Source: Paenibacillus antibioticophila
Lineage (GTDB): Bacteria; Bacillota; Bacilli; Paenibacillales; Paenibacillaceae
Direction: 5' to 3'
DNA length: 64,000 nt
NCBI RefSeq assembly: GCF_000455265.1
Contig: NZ_HG005144.1
Span: 1-64,000, forward strand
Shown here: positions 49,753-58,493 of the stretch, one piece after another
How the letters are laid out: every line of letters begins with the position of its first letter
Numbering within the stretch: position 1 is the stretch's first letter
Program-made: the position numbers and the translations under genes
The notes under the pieces: model-generated
What the model was told of the DNA's origin: nothing
What the model saw: the letters and a program-made list of their open reading frames with translations, nothing else
Database searches by the model: none

Positions 49753-50910
49753 ATGAAGAAAAGGTTCTTGCTTATCCTTCTGGCACTGATGTGCCTCGTT
49801 CCATCTGTTACCCTAGCAGCGGAAAGACCCTCCGCCAATGTGAAAAACAAGGTTCTTCTGGAAGCGCAAAGCGGTGTCTCTTACATACCTGCACGAGCTT
49901 TAAACGGCTTTTCAGGAATCGAGGTTATCTGGTCTGCTTCGTCCAAAAGGGCTGAGTTCATCCAGGGAGCTGCCCGACTCTCCCTCACTGTCGGTGAAAA
50001 AACTGCTCTTATTAACGAATCCCCGCTCTCGCTTTCGAATGCAGCCTTTGTAGAGGAAGGTACCGTATACGTTCCGCTCAAGCTTGTATTGGACAAGCTT
50101 GAGCTCTCGGCAGCATGGAGTAGGAGTACAGCACCTCTATCTGTCACCCTCACCGGCGGAGAAGAAAAGCTTGTGCTGCCGGCTGTCACACGGACTCCAA
50201 GCTCGGCTGCCAAGAAGGCCGTCAAGCAGGAGCAAAAGACCTTTAAGGTATCCAAGAAATCATTTACAGTCCAAATTGTAACAGTGGATCTCATGCATCC
50301 GGATGTTCGGCTAAATGTCGTTCTTGTCGGCGATGAGATCGGAAAGGTTGAGGATCTGAGCAGCATGGCGAAGCGAAGCAAGGCTGCGGTCGCCATCAAC
50401 GGAACCTTCTTTGATGCCTACACGGAGAGCGCACATAAGGCACCCTATGGCTACATCGTAACCGGCGGAGAATTAAAAATGAAGGCGGGCGGAGACCGGC
50501 GGACTATTTTCACTTATGACACCAACATGCTGGCGGGCATGATCCCCGGGCCGGACTTCACCGACGCTTTTGAGCAAGGCTCTATCGAAGGCGCCATTCA
50601 AGCCGGTCCGCGGCTTGTGAAGGACGGAGCGGTTGCTGTGGATGTTGTGGAGGAAGGGTTCCGGGATCCGAAGATTCTAACGGGCGGAGGCGCAAGAAGC
50701 GCGCTTGGCATCACCAAGAATCACGAGCTGTTATTCGTCACCTCCAGCGGAGCAACAATCCCGCAGCTCGCGGAAATTATGAAGCAGGCCGGTGCTGTAC
50801 AGGCCATGAATTTGGATGGAGGAGCCTCAAGCGGACTCTATTATAACGGAAAGTATCTCACAACACCCGGAAGAAAGATCAGCAATGCGCTCATCGTTAC
50901 ACTTCAATAA
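49753..50910 (+). CDS. exported phosphodiester glycosidase (NAGPA) family protein
   Basis: The product has 385 residues. A signal peptide (1-22, ending TLAA) is followed by a copper-amine-oxidase N-terminal-like domain (about 23-125: YIPARAL, VYVPLKLVLDKL), a Lys/Ala linker, and a NAGPA domain (about 165-385). NAGPA blocks seen are AINGTFFDAY, GAIQAGPRLVKDG, GGGARSALGITKNHELLFVT and MNLDGGASSGLYYNGK. Related enzymes remove sugars capping phosphodiesters; in Gram-positive bacteria the substrate is thought to be cell-wall or exopolysaccharide. It is on the opposite strand to all neighbours, between sigH and rpmG. Confidence 0.88.
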   Translation: MKKRFLLILLALMCLVPSVTLAAERPSANVKNKVLLEAQSGVSYIPARALNGFSGIEVIWSASSKRAEFIQGAARLSLTVGEKTALINESPLSLSNAAFVEEGTVYVPLKLVLDKLELSAAWSRSTAPLSVTLTGGEEKLVLPAVTRTPSSAAKKAVKQEQKTFKVSKKSFTVQIVTVDLMHPDVRLNVVLVGDEIGKVEDLSSMAKRSKAAVAINGTFFDAYTESAHKAPYGYIVTGGELKMKAGGDRRTIFTYDTNMLAGMIPGPDFTDAFEQGSIEGAIQAGPRLVKDGAVAVDVVEEGFRDPKILTGGGARSALGITKNHELLFVTSSGATIPQLAEIMKQAGAVQAMNLDGGASSGLYYNGKYLTTPGRKISNALIVTLQ

Positions 50911-50919
50911 GAATCAAAA

Positions 50920-50949
50920 AGAGACGGTAGGGGAGTCCCCGCCGTCTCT
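50920..50949. terminator. bidirectional terminator between sigH and the glycosidase gene
   Basis: AGAGACGG pairs with CCGTCTCT, with an inner GGGG/CCCC pair. On the plus strand a T-rich run follows; on the minus strand TTTTTGATTC follows. Confidence 0.85.
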
Positions 50950-50978
50950 GTGCTTTCTTTTTTACATAACCAATAAGT

Positions 50979-51632
50979 TCAAATACCCATATCACGATCT
51001 TCCAGATAACGTTCAAGCTTCCGCTTGACTCTCTGAAGGGCGTTATCGATTGATTTCACATGGCGCTTAAGATCTACGGCAATTTCCTGGTAGGACCTGC
51101 CATCAAGATAGAGCATCAGCACCCTGCGCTCAAGATCACTAAGAATCTCGGACATCTTGTCTTCAAGCCCGATGAATTCTTCCTGGTTAATAATAAGTTC
51201 TTCCGGATCACATACGCGCGAGCCGCAAATTACATCCAGCAATGTGCGGTCGGACTCTTCATCGTAAATCGGCTTGTCCAGCGAAACATAAGAATTTAGC
51301 GGAATGTGCTTCTGGCGCGTTGCCGTCTTGATCGCGGTAATGATCTGACGGGTGATGCAAATCTCTGCAAACGCTTTAAACGAGGCCAGCTTGTCCCCCC
51401 GAAAATCCCGAATCGCCTTATATAGGCCTATCATCCCTTCCTGGACGATATCCTCCCGATCAGCACCGATGAGAAAGTATGACCTGGCCTTAGCTCGCAC
51501 AAAGCTACGATACTTGTTAATCAAGTATTCCAATGCTTCACTATCACCATTACGTACAGCTTCTACAATGTCCTCATCGCTCAGGACTTCATAGTCGAAC
51601 CTAACCCACGTCTCGAGGTTGACACTCACCAC
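50979..51632 (-). CDS. sigH: RNA polymerase sigma-H factor
   Basis: The product has 217 residues. It directs early sporulation and stationary-phase genes. Region 2 (YLINKYRSFVRAKARSYFLIGADREDIVQEGMIGLYKAIRDF) and region 4 (LSDLERRVLMLYLDGRSYQEIA ... NALQRVKRKLERYL) are strongly like B. subtilis SigH (218). The start is GTG (MVSVNLETW) after GGAGGGATTAA; a second GTG follows directly. It is the last gene of its strand block and ends at a strong terminator. Confidence 0.96.
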   Translation of the reverse strand: MVSVNLETWVRFDYEVLSDEDIVEAVRNGDSEALEYLINKYRSFVRAKARSYFLIGADREDIVQEGMIGLYKAIRDFRGDKLASFKAFAEICITRQIITAIKTATRQKHIPLNSYVSLDKPIYDEESDRTLLDVICGSRVCDPEELIINQEEFIGLEDKMSEILSDLERRVLMLYLDGRSYQEIAVDLKRHVKSIDNALQRVKRKLERYLEDRDMGI

Positions 51633-51688
51633 TTAATCCCTCCGGCTGCAACGCACGGTGCCCCGTCACTCAGTCAAGTAATACGAAC

Positions 51689-51718
51689 AGTATATATGAT
51701 GGTCCATACCAGCGTCAA
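51689..51718 (-). promoter_or_regulatory. promoter of sigH
   Basis: TTGACG (51713-51718), an 18-base spacer and TATACT (51689-51694) on the minus strand. The 155-base rae1-sigH gap and its A/T-rich sequence fit an independent, AbrB-sensitive sigma-A promoter as in B. subtilis; the AbrB part is inferred. Confidence 0.65.
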
Positions 51719-51787
51719 CCAAAAAAGTACCAAAAGATGTAAAGTCGAAACTTGTCAAGAGGAAATGGGCATAATTGGGCAAGGGTC

Positions 51788-52309
51788 TTATTCCCTGCGC
51801 CATCGCTCAAACATGGTTCTCATATCGGGACTAAGCTTCGAATCGATGGTGTTCCGTCCCGAGTTGCTGCGCCGTTCATTCAGCTTGATTTGGACGTCCC
51901 TCTCGCTTTGCTCTACCTGAGTCAACAGCTCCTTGGCCGAAACTCGCAGCGCCCCCTGGCCGAAGATAACATGCTGCTCGACCATATCACTCGTGGCAAC
52001 ATAGATTTGCCGGCGGCGGTGGGACAGCTCGCCTACCAGCCGTTCAATGCATTCGTCTGCAGTCTCTTTTTCCTTGGTGAAATAGATGTCGACCTTGTAT
52101 TGAGCAAAGGACTTGCCGAGACCAGGCACCCGATAGGCGTCAAATACAACAATAACCTTCCTGCCCGAAAAGGCCTGATAGTCGGCCAGACGCTCCAGCA
52201 GACGGTCCCGTGCCGCCTCCAGATCGTACTTGGATATGGAGGACAGCTCCGGCCAGCCACCGATCATATTATATCCATCGACCAGCAGACAATCGCGCAG
52301 ATCGCGCAT
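51788..52309 (-). CDS. rae1: NYN-domain endoribonuclease Rae1 (YacP)
   Basis: The product has 173 residues with a PIN-like NYN fold. Acidic motifs are seen in LLVDGYNMIGGWP, IVVFDAYRVPG and ETADECIERLV. B. subtilis Rae1 cuts mRNA in the ribosomal A site. It begins six bases after rlmB ends, so the two are coupled, in the order also seen in B. subtilis (rlmB-rae1-sigH). Confidence 0.93.
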   Translation of the reverse strand: MRDLRDCLLVDGYNMIGGWPELSSISKYDLEAARDRLLERLADYQAFSGRKVIVVFDAYRVPGLGKSFAQYKVDIYFTKEKETADECIERLVGELSHRRRQIYVATSDMVEQHVIFGQGALRVSAKELLTQVEQSERDVQIKLNERRSNSGRNTIDSKLSPDMRTMFERWRRE

Positions 52310-52315
52310 ATAGCG

Positions 52316-53068
52316 TTAACCTTCGCCGCGTCGTCTGCGCAGCACTTCATACATCACTACCCCTGCTGCAACCGAAGCATTCAGGGAGTTCAGTTGACCG
52401 CTCATCGGCAGCTTCAGCAGCACATCACAGGTCTCGCGCACCAGACGCCCCATTCCTTTATTCTCATTCCCGATCACGATTGCCGCAGGACCTGTGAAAA
52501 TCTTCCCTCCGCCGTAGATCTCTTCTTTGGCTGCAACATCGGTCCCGACGATCCATACACCGGCTTCCTTCAACTGCTCCATCGTCTGCACAAGGTTCGT
52601 TACCCTGGCCACAGGCACATATTCCACAGCCCCGGCTGATGTCTTGGATACGGTAGCGGTAACTGCTGCCGAACGGCGCTTCGGAATGATTACGCCATGC
52701 ACGCCAGTGCACTCTGCTGTACGAAGAATCGAACCCAGATTGTGCGGATCTTCAATTTCATCAAGAATAAGCAAAAAAGGAACCTCTCCCCGTTCGGAGG
52801 CCCGGGCCAGCAGGTCCTCAACTTCAGCGTAGGCATAAGGAGCCGCTTGAGCGACAACGCCCTGATGCTGAAGGCCCGGGGCCATCTGATCCAGCTTGCG
52901 CTTGTCCACGAACTGAACGATGATCCCCCGGTTCTTTGCTTCCGAAATAATCGGCTGGGTCAGATGCTTCTGCGCACCCTCGGCGATCCAAATTTTATTG
53001 ATGGTGCGGCCTGCTCTCAATGCCTCCAGCAACGAGTGCTTGCCTGCAATCCACTCTTGATCCTCCAT
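52316..53068 (-). CDS. rlmB: 23S rRNA (guanosine-2'-O-)-methyltransferase RlmB
   Basis: The product has 250 residues in the SpoU/TrmH class with a knotted SAM site. The three motifs are NLGSILRTAECTGVHGVIIP, AIVIGNENKGMGRLVRETCD and PMSGQLNSLNASVAAGVVMYE. The N-terminal L30e-like domain (1-75) binds RNA. RlmB methylates G2251 of 23S rRNA in E. coli. Confidence 0.94.
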   Translation of the reverse strand: MEDQEWIAGKHSLLEALRAGRTINKIWIAEGAQKHLTQPIISEAKNRGIIVQFVDKRKLDQMAPGLQHQGVVAQAAPYAYAEVEDLLARASERGEVPFLLILDEIEDPHNLGSILRTAECTGVHGVIIPKRRSAAVTATVSKTSAGAVEYVPVARVTNLVQTMEQLKEAGVWIVGTDVAAKEEIYGGGKIFTGPAAIVIGNENKGMGRLVRETCDVLLKLPMSGQLNSLNASVAAGVVMYEVLRRRRGEG

Positions 53069-53134
53069 ATAAATCCTCCTGATCGATATTCATGTTCATT
53101 TATTCGTTATCCGTGCTTAATACCGTTTCATGCA

Positions 53135-53605
53135 TCACTTTTGTCCTGATGCCTCATAGCGCTCGAAGCCCAGAGCGATTAACGAGCGAAGCCGGTCATG
53201 ATCTCCCGAATAATATAAAAATCCGATTAACGCTTCAAATGCCGTTGCATGGCGATAATCGAGTACATTTGCATTTTTGGGGACAGTGCCGGATTTGGCG
53301 TTGCGTCCCTGGCGGACGATGTCCTGCTCCGTCTCGGTCAACTCCGGCTCCAACAGGGACAGGATGGTCGCCTGCGCCTTGGCGGAGACGTAGCTCGTGG
53401 AGCGCAGATGCAGTTGGTGCGGCCGGAGATTTGGCCGCGCTATCACATGCTGGCGGACGGCGACCTCATAGACGGCGTCCCCGATATAGGCCAGCGCGAG
53501 CGGCGGCAGCAGCCGCGCTGGCTTGGACGGCGGCTCCGGGAACCAGAGCGCCGCATCGGCGCCGCTCATACCGCTGGCGCCGCCTTCTGCACCCGGGCCC
53601 ATCAT
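53135..53605 (-). CDS. mrnC: Mini-ribonuclease III
   Basis: The product has about 156 residues. It is an RNase III catalytic domain without the double-stranded-RNA-binding domain. The catalytic aspartate is in ALAYIGDAVYEVAVRQHV. Mini-III matures 23S rRNA in B. subtilis. The start chosen (53605) overlaps the cysS stop as ATGA; other ATGs up and downstream are possible. The Gly/Ala/Ser-rich N-terminus is longer than in B. subtilis MrnC (143). Confidence 0.92.
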   Translation of the reverse strand: MMGPGAEGGASGMSGADAALWFPEPPSKPARLLPPLALAYIGDAVYEVAVRQHVIARPNLRPHQLHLRSTSYVSAKAQATILSLLEPELTETEQDIVRQGRNAKSGTVPKNANVLDYRHATAFEALIGFLYYSGDHDRLRSLIALGFERYEASGQK

Positions 53606-55014
53606 TTGCGCCGCCATCTCATGCCCTGCGGAGTATCCTCCAGCAGGATGCCCTGCTCCTGCAGGAGATCGCGGATCTCGTCAGCCCGGGCCCAGTTCTT
53701 CTGCTTCCGCGCTTCCACCCGCTCCGCAATCAGCGCTTCGATCTCTTCGTCAAGCAGCTCCGGCTCTGCCTCGCCAGCAGCGACCCGCAGCACGCCGTTC
53801 ATCTCCGCAAACAGCTCTGCCGCCGCCTTGAGATCGGACGCCTTCACTTCAGCCTGCGCCAGCAGGCCATTGACCTCGCTAACCCAATCGAACAATGCTG
53901 TAATTGCATCCGGCGTGTTGAAATCATCCTGCATTTTGGCATGAAACATGCTGCGGATCGCTTCCAGCTTCTGTGTCCATTCCGGGGTTGCGGCTGCGGC
54001 ATCATTCATTGCCTCCGCCTCTCGCAGCCGGTAATGCAGGTTGCTGGCCGCATTGGAAATCCGCTCCGCCCCGCGCACCGCTTGAAGCATCGTTTCTTCC
54101 GTAAAGTTAAGCGGGTTCCGGTAATGCGTCGACAGCATGAAGAAGCGTATCGCTTCCTTCGCATACTGACTGCGCAAATCCTTTACAAGTACACCGTTGC
54201 CCAGCGATTTCGACATTTTCTCCTCGCCGATCTTAATATACCCGTTATGCATCCAATAGTTCGCAAGCGGCTTGCCGGTGACAGCCTCGGATTGGGCCGC
54301 CTCACATTCATGGTGCGGAAATTGCAAATCCTGACCGCCGCCGTGAATGTCCAGCGTATCGCCGAGCAAATGACGCGACATCGCCGAGCACTCGATATGC
54401 CAGCCGGGACGTCCTGGTCCCCACGGGCTTTCCCAGAAAATCTCGCCCGGCTTGGCAGCCTTCCACAGCACAAAATCCTCCGGGCTCTCCTTGCGATCAT
54501 CCACATCAATCCGAATGCCGAATTGAAGCTCTTCAATATTCTGGCCGGAGATCTTGCCGTAATCCGCGAATTTCTTCGTCCGGAAGAAGACGTCGCCTCC
54601 ATTAGGGTAAGCGTAGCCCTTGTTCTCCAGATCACGGATAAATTCGATGATCAGCTCCATGCTCTCGGTTACGCGCGGGTTCGCCGTCGCACGGGGAATA
54701 CCCAAGCCTTCCAAATCCTCGTAGTACGCTCCGATGAAGGTCTCCGCGACCTCCGGCACCGACGCCCCCATCTCTTCCGCTTTGCGGATCAGCTTATCAT
54801 CCACGTCTGTAAAATTGACGACGTAATTTACCTTGTAGCCCTGATTCTCCAGGTAACTGCGCACCACATCAAAAAAGATCATTGGTCTCGCATTCCCAAT
54901 ATGAACATAACCGTATACGGTCGGTCCGCATACATACATTGATACTTGTCCCGGCACCTGACTTTGAAATGTCTCTTTGCTCCGGGTTACGGTGTTGAAT
55001 ATTTGCAGGCCCAT
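53602..55014 (-). CDS. cysS: cysteinyl-tRNA synthetase
   Basis: The product has 470 residues. The class I motifs are PTVYGYVHIGNARPM (HIGN) and KMSKSLGN, with zinc ligands in YVCGPTVY and the WHIECSAM block. It ends four bases into mrnC. It lies 55 bases after cysE and is under the same Cys T-box. Confidence 0.97.
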   Translation of the reverse strand: MGLQIFNTVTRSKETFQSQVPGQVSMYVCGPTVYGYVHIGNARPMIFFDVVRSYLENQGYKVNYVVNFTDVDDKLIRKAEEMGASVPEVAETFIGAYYEDLEGLGIPRATANPRVTESMELIIEFIRDLENKGYAYPNGGDVFFRTKKFADYGKISGQNIEELQFGIRIDVDDRKESPEDFVLWKAAKPGEIFWESPWGPGRPGWHIECSAMSRHLLGDTLDIHGGGQDLQFPHHECEAAQSEAVTGKPLANYWMHNGYIKIGEEKMSKSLGNGVLVKDLRSQYAKEAIRFFMLSTHYRNPLNFTEETMLQAVRGAERISNAASNLHYRLREAEAMNDAAAATPEWTQKLEAIRSMFHAKMQDDFNTPDAITALFDWVSEVNGLLAQAEVKASDLKAAAELFAEMNGVLRVAAGEAEPELLDEEIEALIAERVEARKQKNWARADEIRDLLQEQGILLEDTPQGMRWRRK

Positions 55015-55069
55015 GTTCTCTTCCCTTTCTATTATCGATTCCTGTGCTCTGTATTTATATGGTCAAACC

Positions 55070-55738
55070 TCAATCCGGCAGTGTCTTCGCGGCTTGTTCC
55101 GATGAGCGTTGTTCCTTCAAGCTTCTAAGCTCTTCCTGGAGCGCTGCAATCTGCTCCTGAAGCTCGCGCATCGTATCGACAACCGGATCGGGGAGCTGAT
55201 GGCTCAGGCGGTCCAGACGCTTGCCACCCTGACGAACAATCTTGCCCGGGATACCGACCACCGTGCTGCCGGCAGGAACCTCCTTCAGCACAACCGAGTT
55301 GGCTCCAATATTGGACTGGTCTCCGACAGTGAACGACCCGAGAATCTTGGCGCCGGAGCCGATGACGACATTATTGCCGATCGTCGGATGACGCTTCCCT
55401 TTCTCCTTGCCGCTCCCGCCCAGGGTTACTCCCTGATAGATAACCACATCATCTCCGATTTCGCAAGTTTCGCCAATGACGACCCCCATGCCATGATCAA
55501 TGAACAGCCGTTCCCCGATCACTGCGCCGGGATGAATCTCGATCCCCGTAAAAAATCTGCTGACCTGAGACACGATACGCGCAAGTGTATACCAACGCCG
55601 GTGATAGAGGAAATGCGCAATCCGGTGGCTCCAAATGGCGTGCAGACCGGAGTAAGTAAATATGACCTCAAATCTGCTTCTGGCAGCCGGATCATTCTCA
55701 AAGACCGCCCGAATATCCGATTTCATTCTCTTGAACAT
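55070..55738 (-). CDS. cysE: serine O-acetyltransferase
   Basis: The product has 222 residues. It makes O-acetylserine, the acceptor for sulfide in cysteine synthesis. The N-terminal helical domain is followed by left-handed beta-helix hexapeptide repeats (IEIHPGAVIGERLFIDHGMGVVIGETCEIGDDV) and the active-site HPTIGNNVVIGSGAKILG. The C-terminal coil (about 190-222) is longer than in some homologues. A Cys T-box precedes it. Confidence 0.96.
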   Translation of the reverse strand: MFKRMKSDIRAVFENDPAARSRFEVIFTYSGLHAIWSHRIAHFLYHRRWYTLARIVSQVSRFFTGIEIHPGAVIGERLFIDHGMGVVIGETCEIGDDVVIYQGVTLGGSGKEKGKRHPTIGNNVVIGSGAKILGSFTVGDQSNIGANSVVLKEVPAGSTVVGIPGKIVRQGGKRLDRLSHQLPDPVVDTMRELQEQIAALQEELRSLKEQRSSEQAAKTLPD

Positions 55739-55988
55739 AGGCTCCCCCTCTTTCTGCCTCGTCTCTCAGTACACGCTCTCCCAAAGTCTTTTCGAACAAT
55801 TTGTGCAGTAATATAAACCGAACCAATAGCTGATTGCTGGACAACCTTGATGATTAATTGCAGAAAGTACAACTAAAATCCTCGCCATTTCTTAACTTCA
55901 TAGGTTGGTTCAACCCTCGTTCTCTCAGCCTTATAAAAGGTGGTTTTTGGTTTCTCACATTTCGCAAGCTCAACTGGCTAAAACCGTA
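55739..55988 (-). promoter_or_regulatory. 250-base spacer between the T-box terminator and cysE
   Basis: No gene or clear structure is evident beyond a short GGTTG-GTT-CAACC palindrome (about 55901-55914) and a GGGGGAG ribosome-binding site before cysE. It is unusually long for a T-box operon. Confidence 0.35.
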
Positions 55989-56325
55989 AAAAGGCGCCCC
56001 TGCAGCCTTCGCTGCAGAGACGCCGGTTTGCGTGGTCCCACTCTGCTTTGGATGAAATCCTTCCGTACATCAATGACTTCATGCCGTTAAATATCCGGCA
56101 CAAGCATCGGAGTCAGAGGACCTCTCCCTTGTTCATCCTTAACGCGGACAATCGTCAGAAATTATAGGGTGTCCGAAGAAAGATACCACTAAATCTGCAG
56201 CTCCCGGGTGCATTTCCACTGTTCGCAAGGAGATAACTCTCAGCTGCGGGTACAGCTCGTTCTCCTGTATCCACCGTTATCCTCTCTGGGCCATGCGGTT
56301 CATTCAGCGTACTTCTCCCGTTCAA
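55989..56325 (-). promoter_or_regulatory. T-box leader, cysteine (UGC specifier)
   Basis: The antiterminator T-box reads AGAGTGGGACCACG on the minus strand (56032-56045). A strong terminator follows: GGCGTCTCTGCAG pairs with CTGCAGGGGCGCC and a T-run (55989-56025). Stem I includes GAGAAGTA near 56310 and CAGAGAGG, and the specifier UGC is read in GAAAUGCACC at 56210-56212. Uncharged tRNA-Cys should allow expression of cysE-cysS and genes beyond, as in B. subtilis. Confidence 0.9.
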
Positions 56326-56349
56326 CGCCTTTATTTGCTTATAGAGGTT

Positions 56350-56406
56350 GTTCGAAAAGTCATCTTTTGATCACGAAGTCGGTGCTGAAAAGCTGACCTT
56401 TTGAAC
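56350..56406. repeat. palindromic repeat GTTCGAAAAGTCA ... TGACCTTTTGAAC
   Basis: Two nearly complementary 13-base arms enclose 31 bases. Half of a second copy is at 45859-45897. The element lies between the likely -10 (TATAAT at 56425-56430, weak -35) and the T-box, so it would be in the 5' end of the cysE transcript. Confidence 0.7.
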
Positions 56407-56517
56407 GCACACTTATATACCTAAATTATATCCTAACTTTCTATACCTGTTGCTGTATCTGTATCTTACCCGATCATCTGTCAGATTGACAACAGCCGAT
56501 TTATCTCAGCTATGCTG

Positions 56518-57978
56518 TTAAGCCCCGCGAACCTGACTCTTCAACCGGTCCATCGTGCGGTCGCGGCCCAGCAGGTAGATGCTCTTATTGAGATCCCGCC
56601 CATGGGTCTGCCCCGTCAAGGCCACACGGATCGGCATAAAGAGCCCTTTCCCCTTCACGCCGGTCTCCTTCTGAACTTCCTTGATCCAGCCGGCAATCGT
56701 TTCCGGCGAGTATTCGCTTCCGGCTTCAACCTTCCCAAGGAAAGCAGACAGCACTTGCGGAACCTGCGGCTCAGCAAGAATACCGGCAGCCTCTTCATCC
56801 AGCTCCAGGTGACTGCGGAAGAACATATCCGACAATTCGACGATATCGGAAGCGGATACCATCTGCTCCTGATAGAGCGCTACTAGCGTCTTCGCCCATG
56901 CTTCCTGCTCTGCAGTTAATTGGGCAGGAAGGCGGGACGCCGCCTGCAAATGAGGGATGGCAAGCGCAGCAATCCGATCCGGATCCGCATTCTTGATATA
57001 GTGGTTATTCAGATGTGCAAGCTTGTTCTTGTCGAACACAGCCGGGCTGCGGGACAACCGATTCGCGTCAAAGATGGAAATCAACTGCTCCTTGGAGAAG
57101 ATTTCTTCTTCCCCTTCAGGCGACCAGCCTAGCAATGCGATAAAATTAAACAAGGCCTCCGGCAAATAGCCAAGCTTGTCATACTGCTCAATGAACTGAA
57201 TCACGCTCTCGTCGCGCTTGCTCAGCTTCTTGTGGTTATCTCCGACAATCAGCGTCATATGACCAAACACCGGAGGCTCCCAGCCGAACGCTTCGTAAAT
57301 CATAAGCTGCCGCGGTGTATTCGAGACATGATCCTCGCCCCGCAGCACATGCGTAATCTTCATGAGATGGTCATCCAAGGCTACGGCAAAGTTATAGGTA
57401 GGGATGCCGTCCTTCTTGACGATTACAAAGTCGCCGCTAACCTCGGATTCGAAGGTAATGCTCCCCTTCACCAGATCATCGAAGGTATAGGTCCGTCCTT
57501 CCGGTACGCGGAAGCGGATGCTTGCTACCCGACCTTCCGCTTCAAAGGCTGCGCACTGCTCGGGCGTCAGATCCCGATGCTTGCCGGAATACCGCGGCTG
57601 TTCCCCGCGGGCAATCTGCGCTTCCCGCTCTTGCTCCAGTTCCTCTTCCGTACAATAACACTTGTAAGCCAGACCGCGGTCCAGCAGTTCCTGCCAATAG
57701 GTCTTGTAAATATCCAGACGCTCGGTCTGGCGGTAAGGTCCAACCTCTCCGCCGACATCCACGCTCTCATCCCAATCGATGCCAAGCCACTTCAAGTAGG
57801 TAAGCTGACTCTCCTCGCCACCCTCGATATTCCGCTTCACATCCGTATCCTCAATGCGGATAATGAATTTGCCGCCATGATGTCTTGCGAACAAATAGTT
57901 AAACAATGCCGTTCTGGCATTCCCGATATGTAAATGCCCTGTTGGACTTGGGGCATACCGTACACGAATCTCAGTCAT
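56518..57978 (-). CDS. gltX: glutamyl-tRNA synthetase
   Basis: The product has 486 residues. It is a class I synthetase with APSPTGHLHIGNART (HIGH) and KLSKRDES (KMSKS). It is likely non-discriminating, charging tRNA-Gln as well, as usual in Bacillales; this is inferred. Its start overlaps the ispF stop (TAATG), so it is translated from the same mRNA. Confidence 0.96.
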   Translation of the reverse strand: MTEIRVRYAPSPTGHLHIGNARTALFNYLFARHHGGKFIIRIEDTDVKRNIEGGEESQLTYLKWLGIDWDESVDVGGEVGPYRQTERLDIYKTYWQELLDRGLAYKCYCTEEELEQEREAQIARGEQPRYSGKHRDLTPEQCAAFEAEGRVASIRFRVPEGRTYTFDDLVKGSITFESEVSGDFVIVKKDGIPTYNFAVALDDHLMKITHVLRGEDHVSNTPRQLMIYEAFGWEPPVFGHMTLIVGDNHKKLSKRDESVIQFIEQYDKLGYLPEALFNFIALLGWSPEGEEEIFSKEQLISIFDANRLSRSPAVFDKNKLAHLNNHYIKNADPDRIAALAIPHLQAASRLPAQLTAEQEAWAKTLVALYQEQMVSASDIVELSDMFFRSHLELDEEAAGILAEPQVPQVLSAFLGKVEAGSEYSPETIAGWIKEVQKETGVKGKGLFMPIRVALTGQTHGRDLNKSIYLLGRDRTMDRLKSQVRGA

Positions 57979-58493
57979 TACAATCCCCTCCCGGTAATCT
58001 CGCTATTCGATGATAGCATATCGGAAACCAGGCATACAATAGCCTGCGCAGCAATCCCCTCGCCTCTTCCGGCGAAGCCAAGATGCTCCGTTGTCGTTGC
58101 CTTCACGTTCACCTGCTGTGGTGAAGACTCCAGGGCTCCAGCGATAATCTCTACCATCTGCGGGATATAAGGCGCCATCTTCGGAGCCTGTGCAATAATG
58201 GTTGCATCCAGATTGCCGAGACGGTAGCCCCGCTTCTTGGCCATTTCCCATACCCGCTGAAGCAGCACCAGACTGTCAGCATCCTTATATTCGGCATCCG
58301 TATCTGGAAAGTGCCGGCCGATATCTCCTAGCGCCAGTGCTCCCAAAATAGCATCGCTCACCGTATGAAGCAGCACATCGGCATCCGAATGTCCGAGCAG
58401 ACCCTTTTCATAAGGAATATGAACACCGCCGATAATACATGGTCTGCCTTCAACCAACTGATGCACGTCGAAACCTTGTCCCACTGCGATCAT
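57978..58493 (-). CDS. ispF: 2-C-methyl-D-erythritol 2,4-cyclodiphosphate synthase
   Basis: The product has 171 residues. It carries out a middle step of the MEP pathway to isoprenoids. The metal motif GQGFDVHQL and LGHSDADVLLHTVSDAILGALALGDIG are present. Its start overlaps the ispD stop (ATGA). It is about 13 residues longer at the C-terminus than B. subtilis IspF (158). Confidence 0.96.
   Translation of the reverse strand: MIAVGQGFDVHQLVEGRPCIIGGVHIPYEKGLLGHSDADVLLHTVSDAILGALALGDIGRHFPDTDAEYKDADSLVLLQRVWEMAKKRGYRLGNLDATIIAQAPKMAPYIPQMVEIIAGALESSPQQVNVKATTTEHLGFAGRGEGIAAQAIVCLVSDMLSSNSEITGRGL

Noticed and set aside
53092..54942. Plus-strand frame of 616 codons opposite cysS and mrnC
   Set aside because: Shadow of two firmly identified genes; Arg/Pro/Ala-rich translation typical of antisense GC-rich codons.
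55744..55885. Short minus-strand frame with several cysteines in the T-box tail, as a possible leader peptide
   Set aside because: No ribosome-binding site, and the T-box already explains cysteine control.
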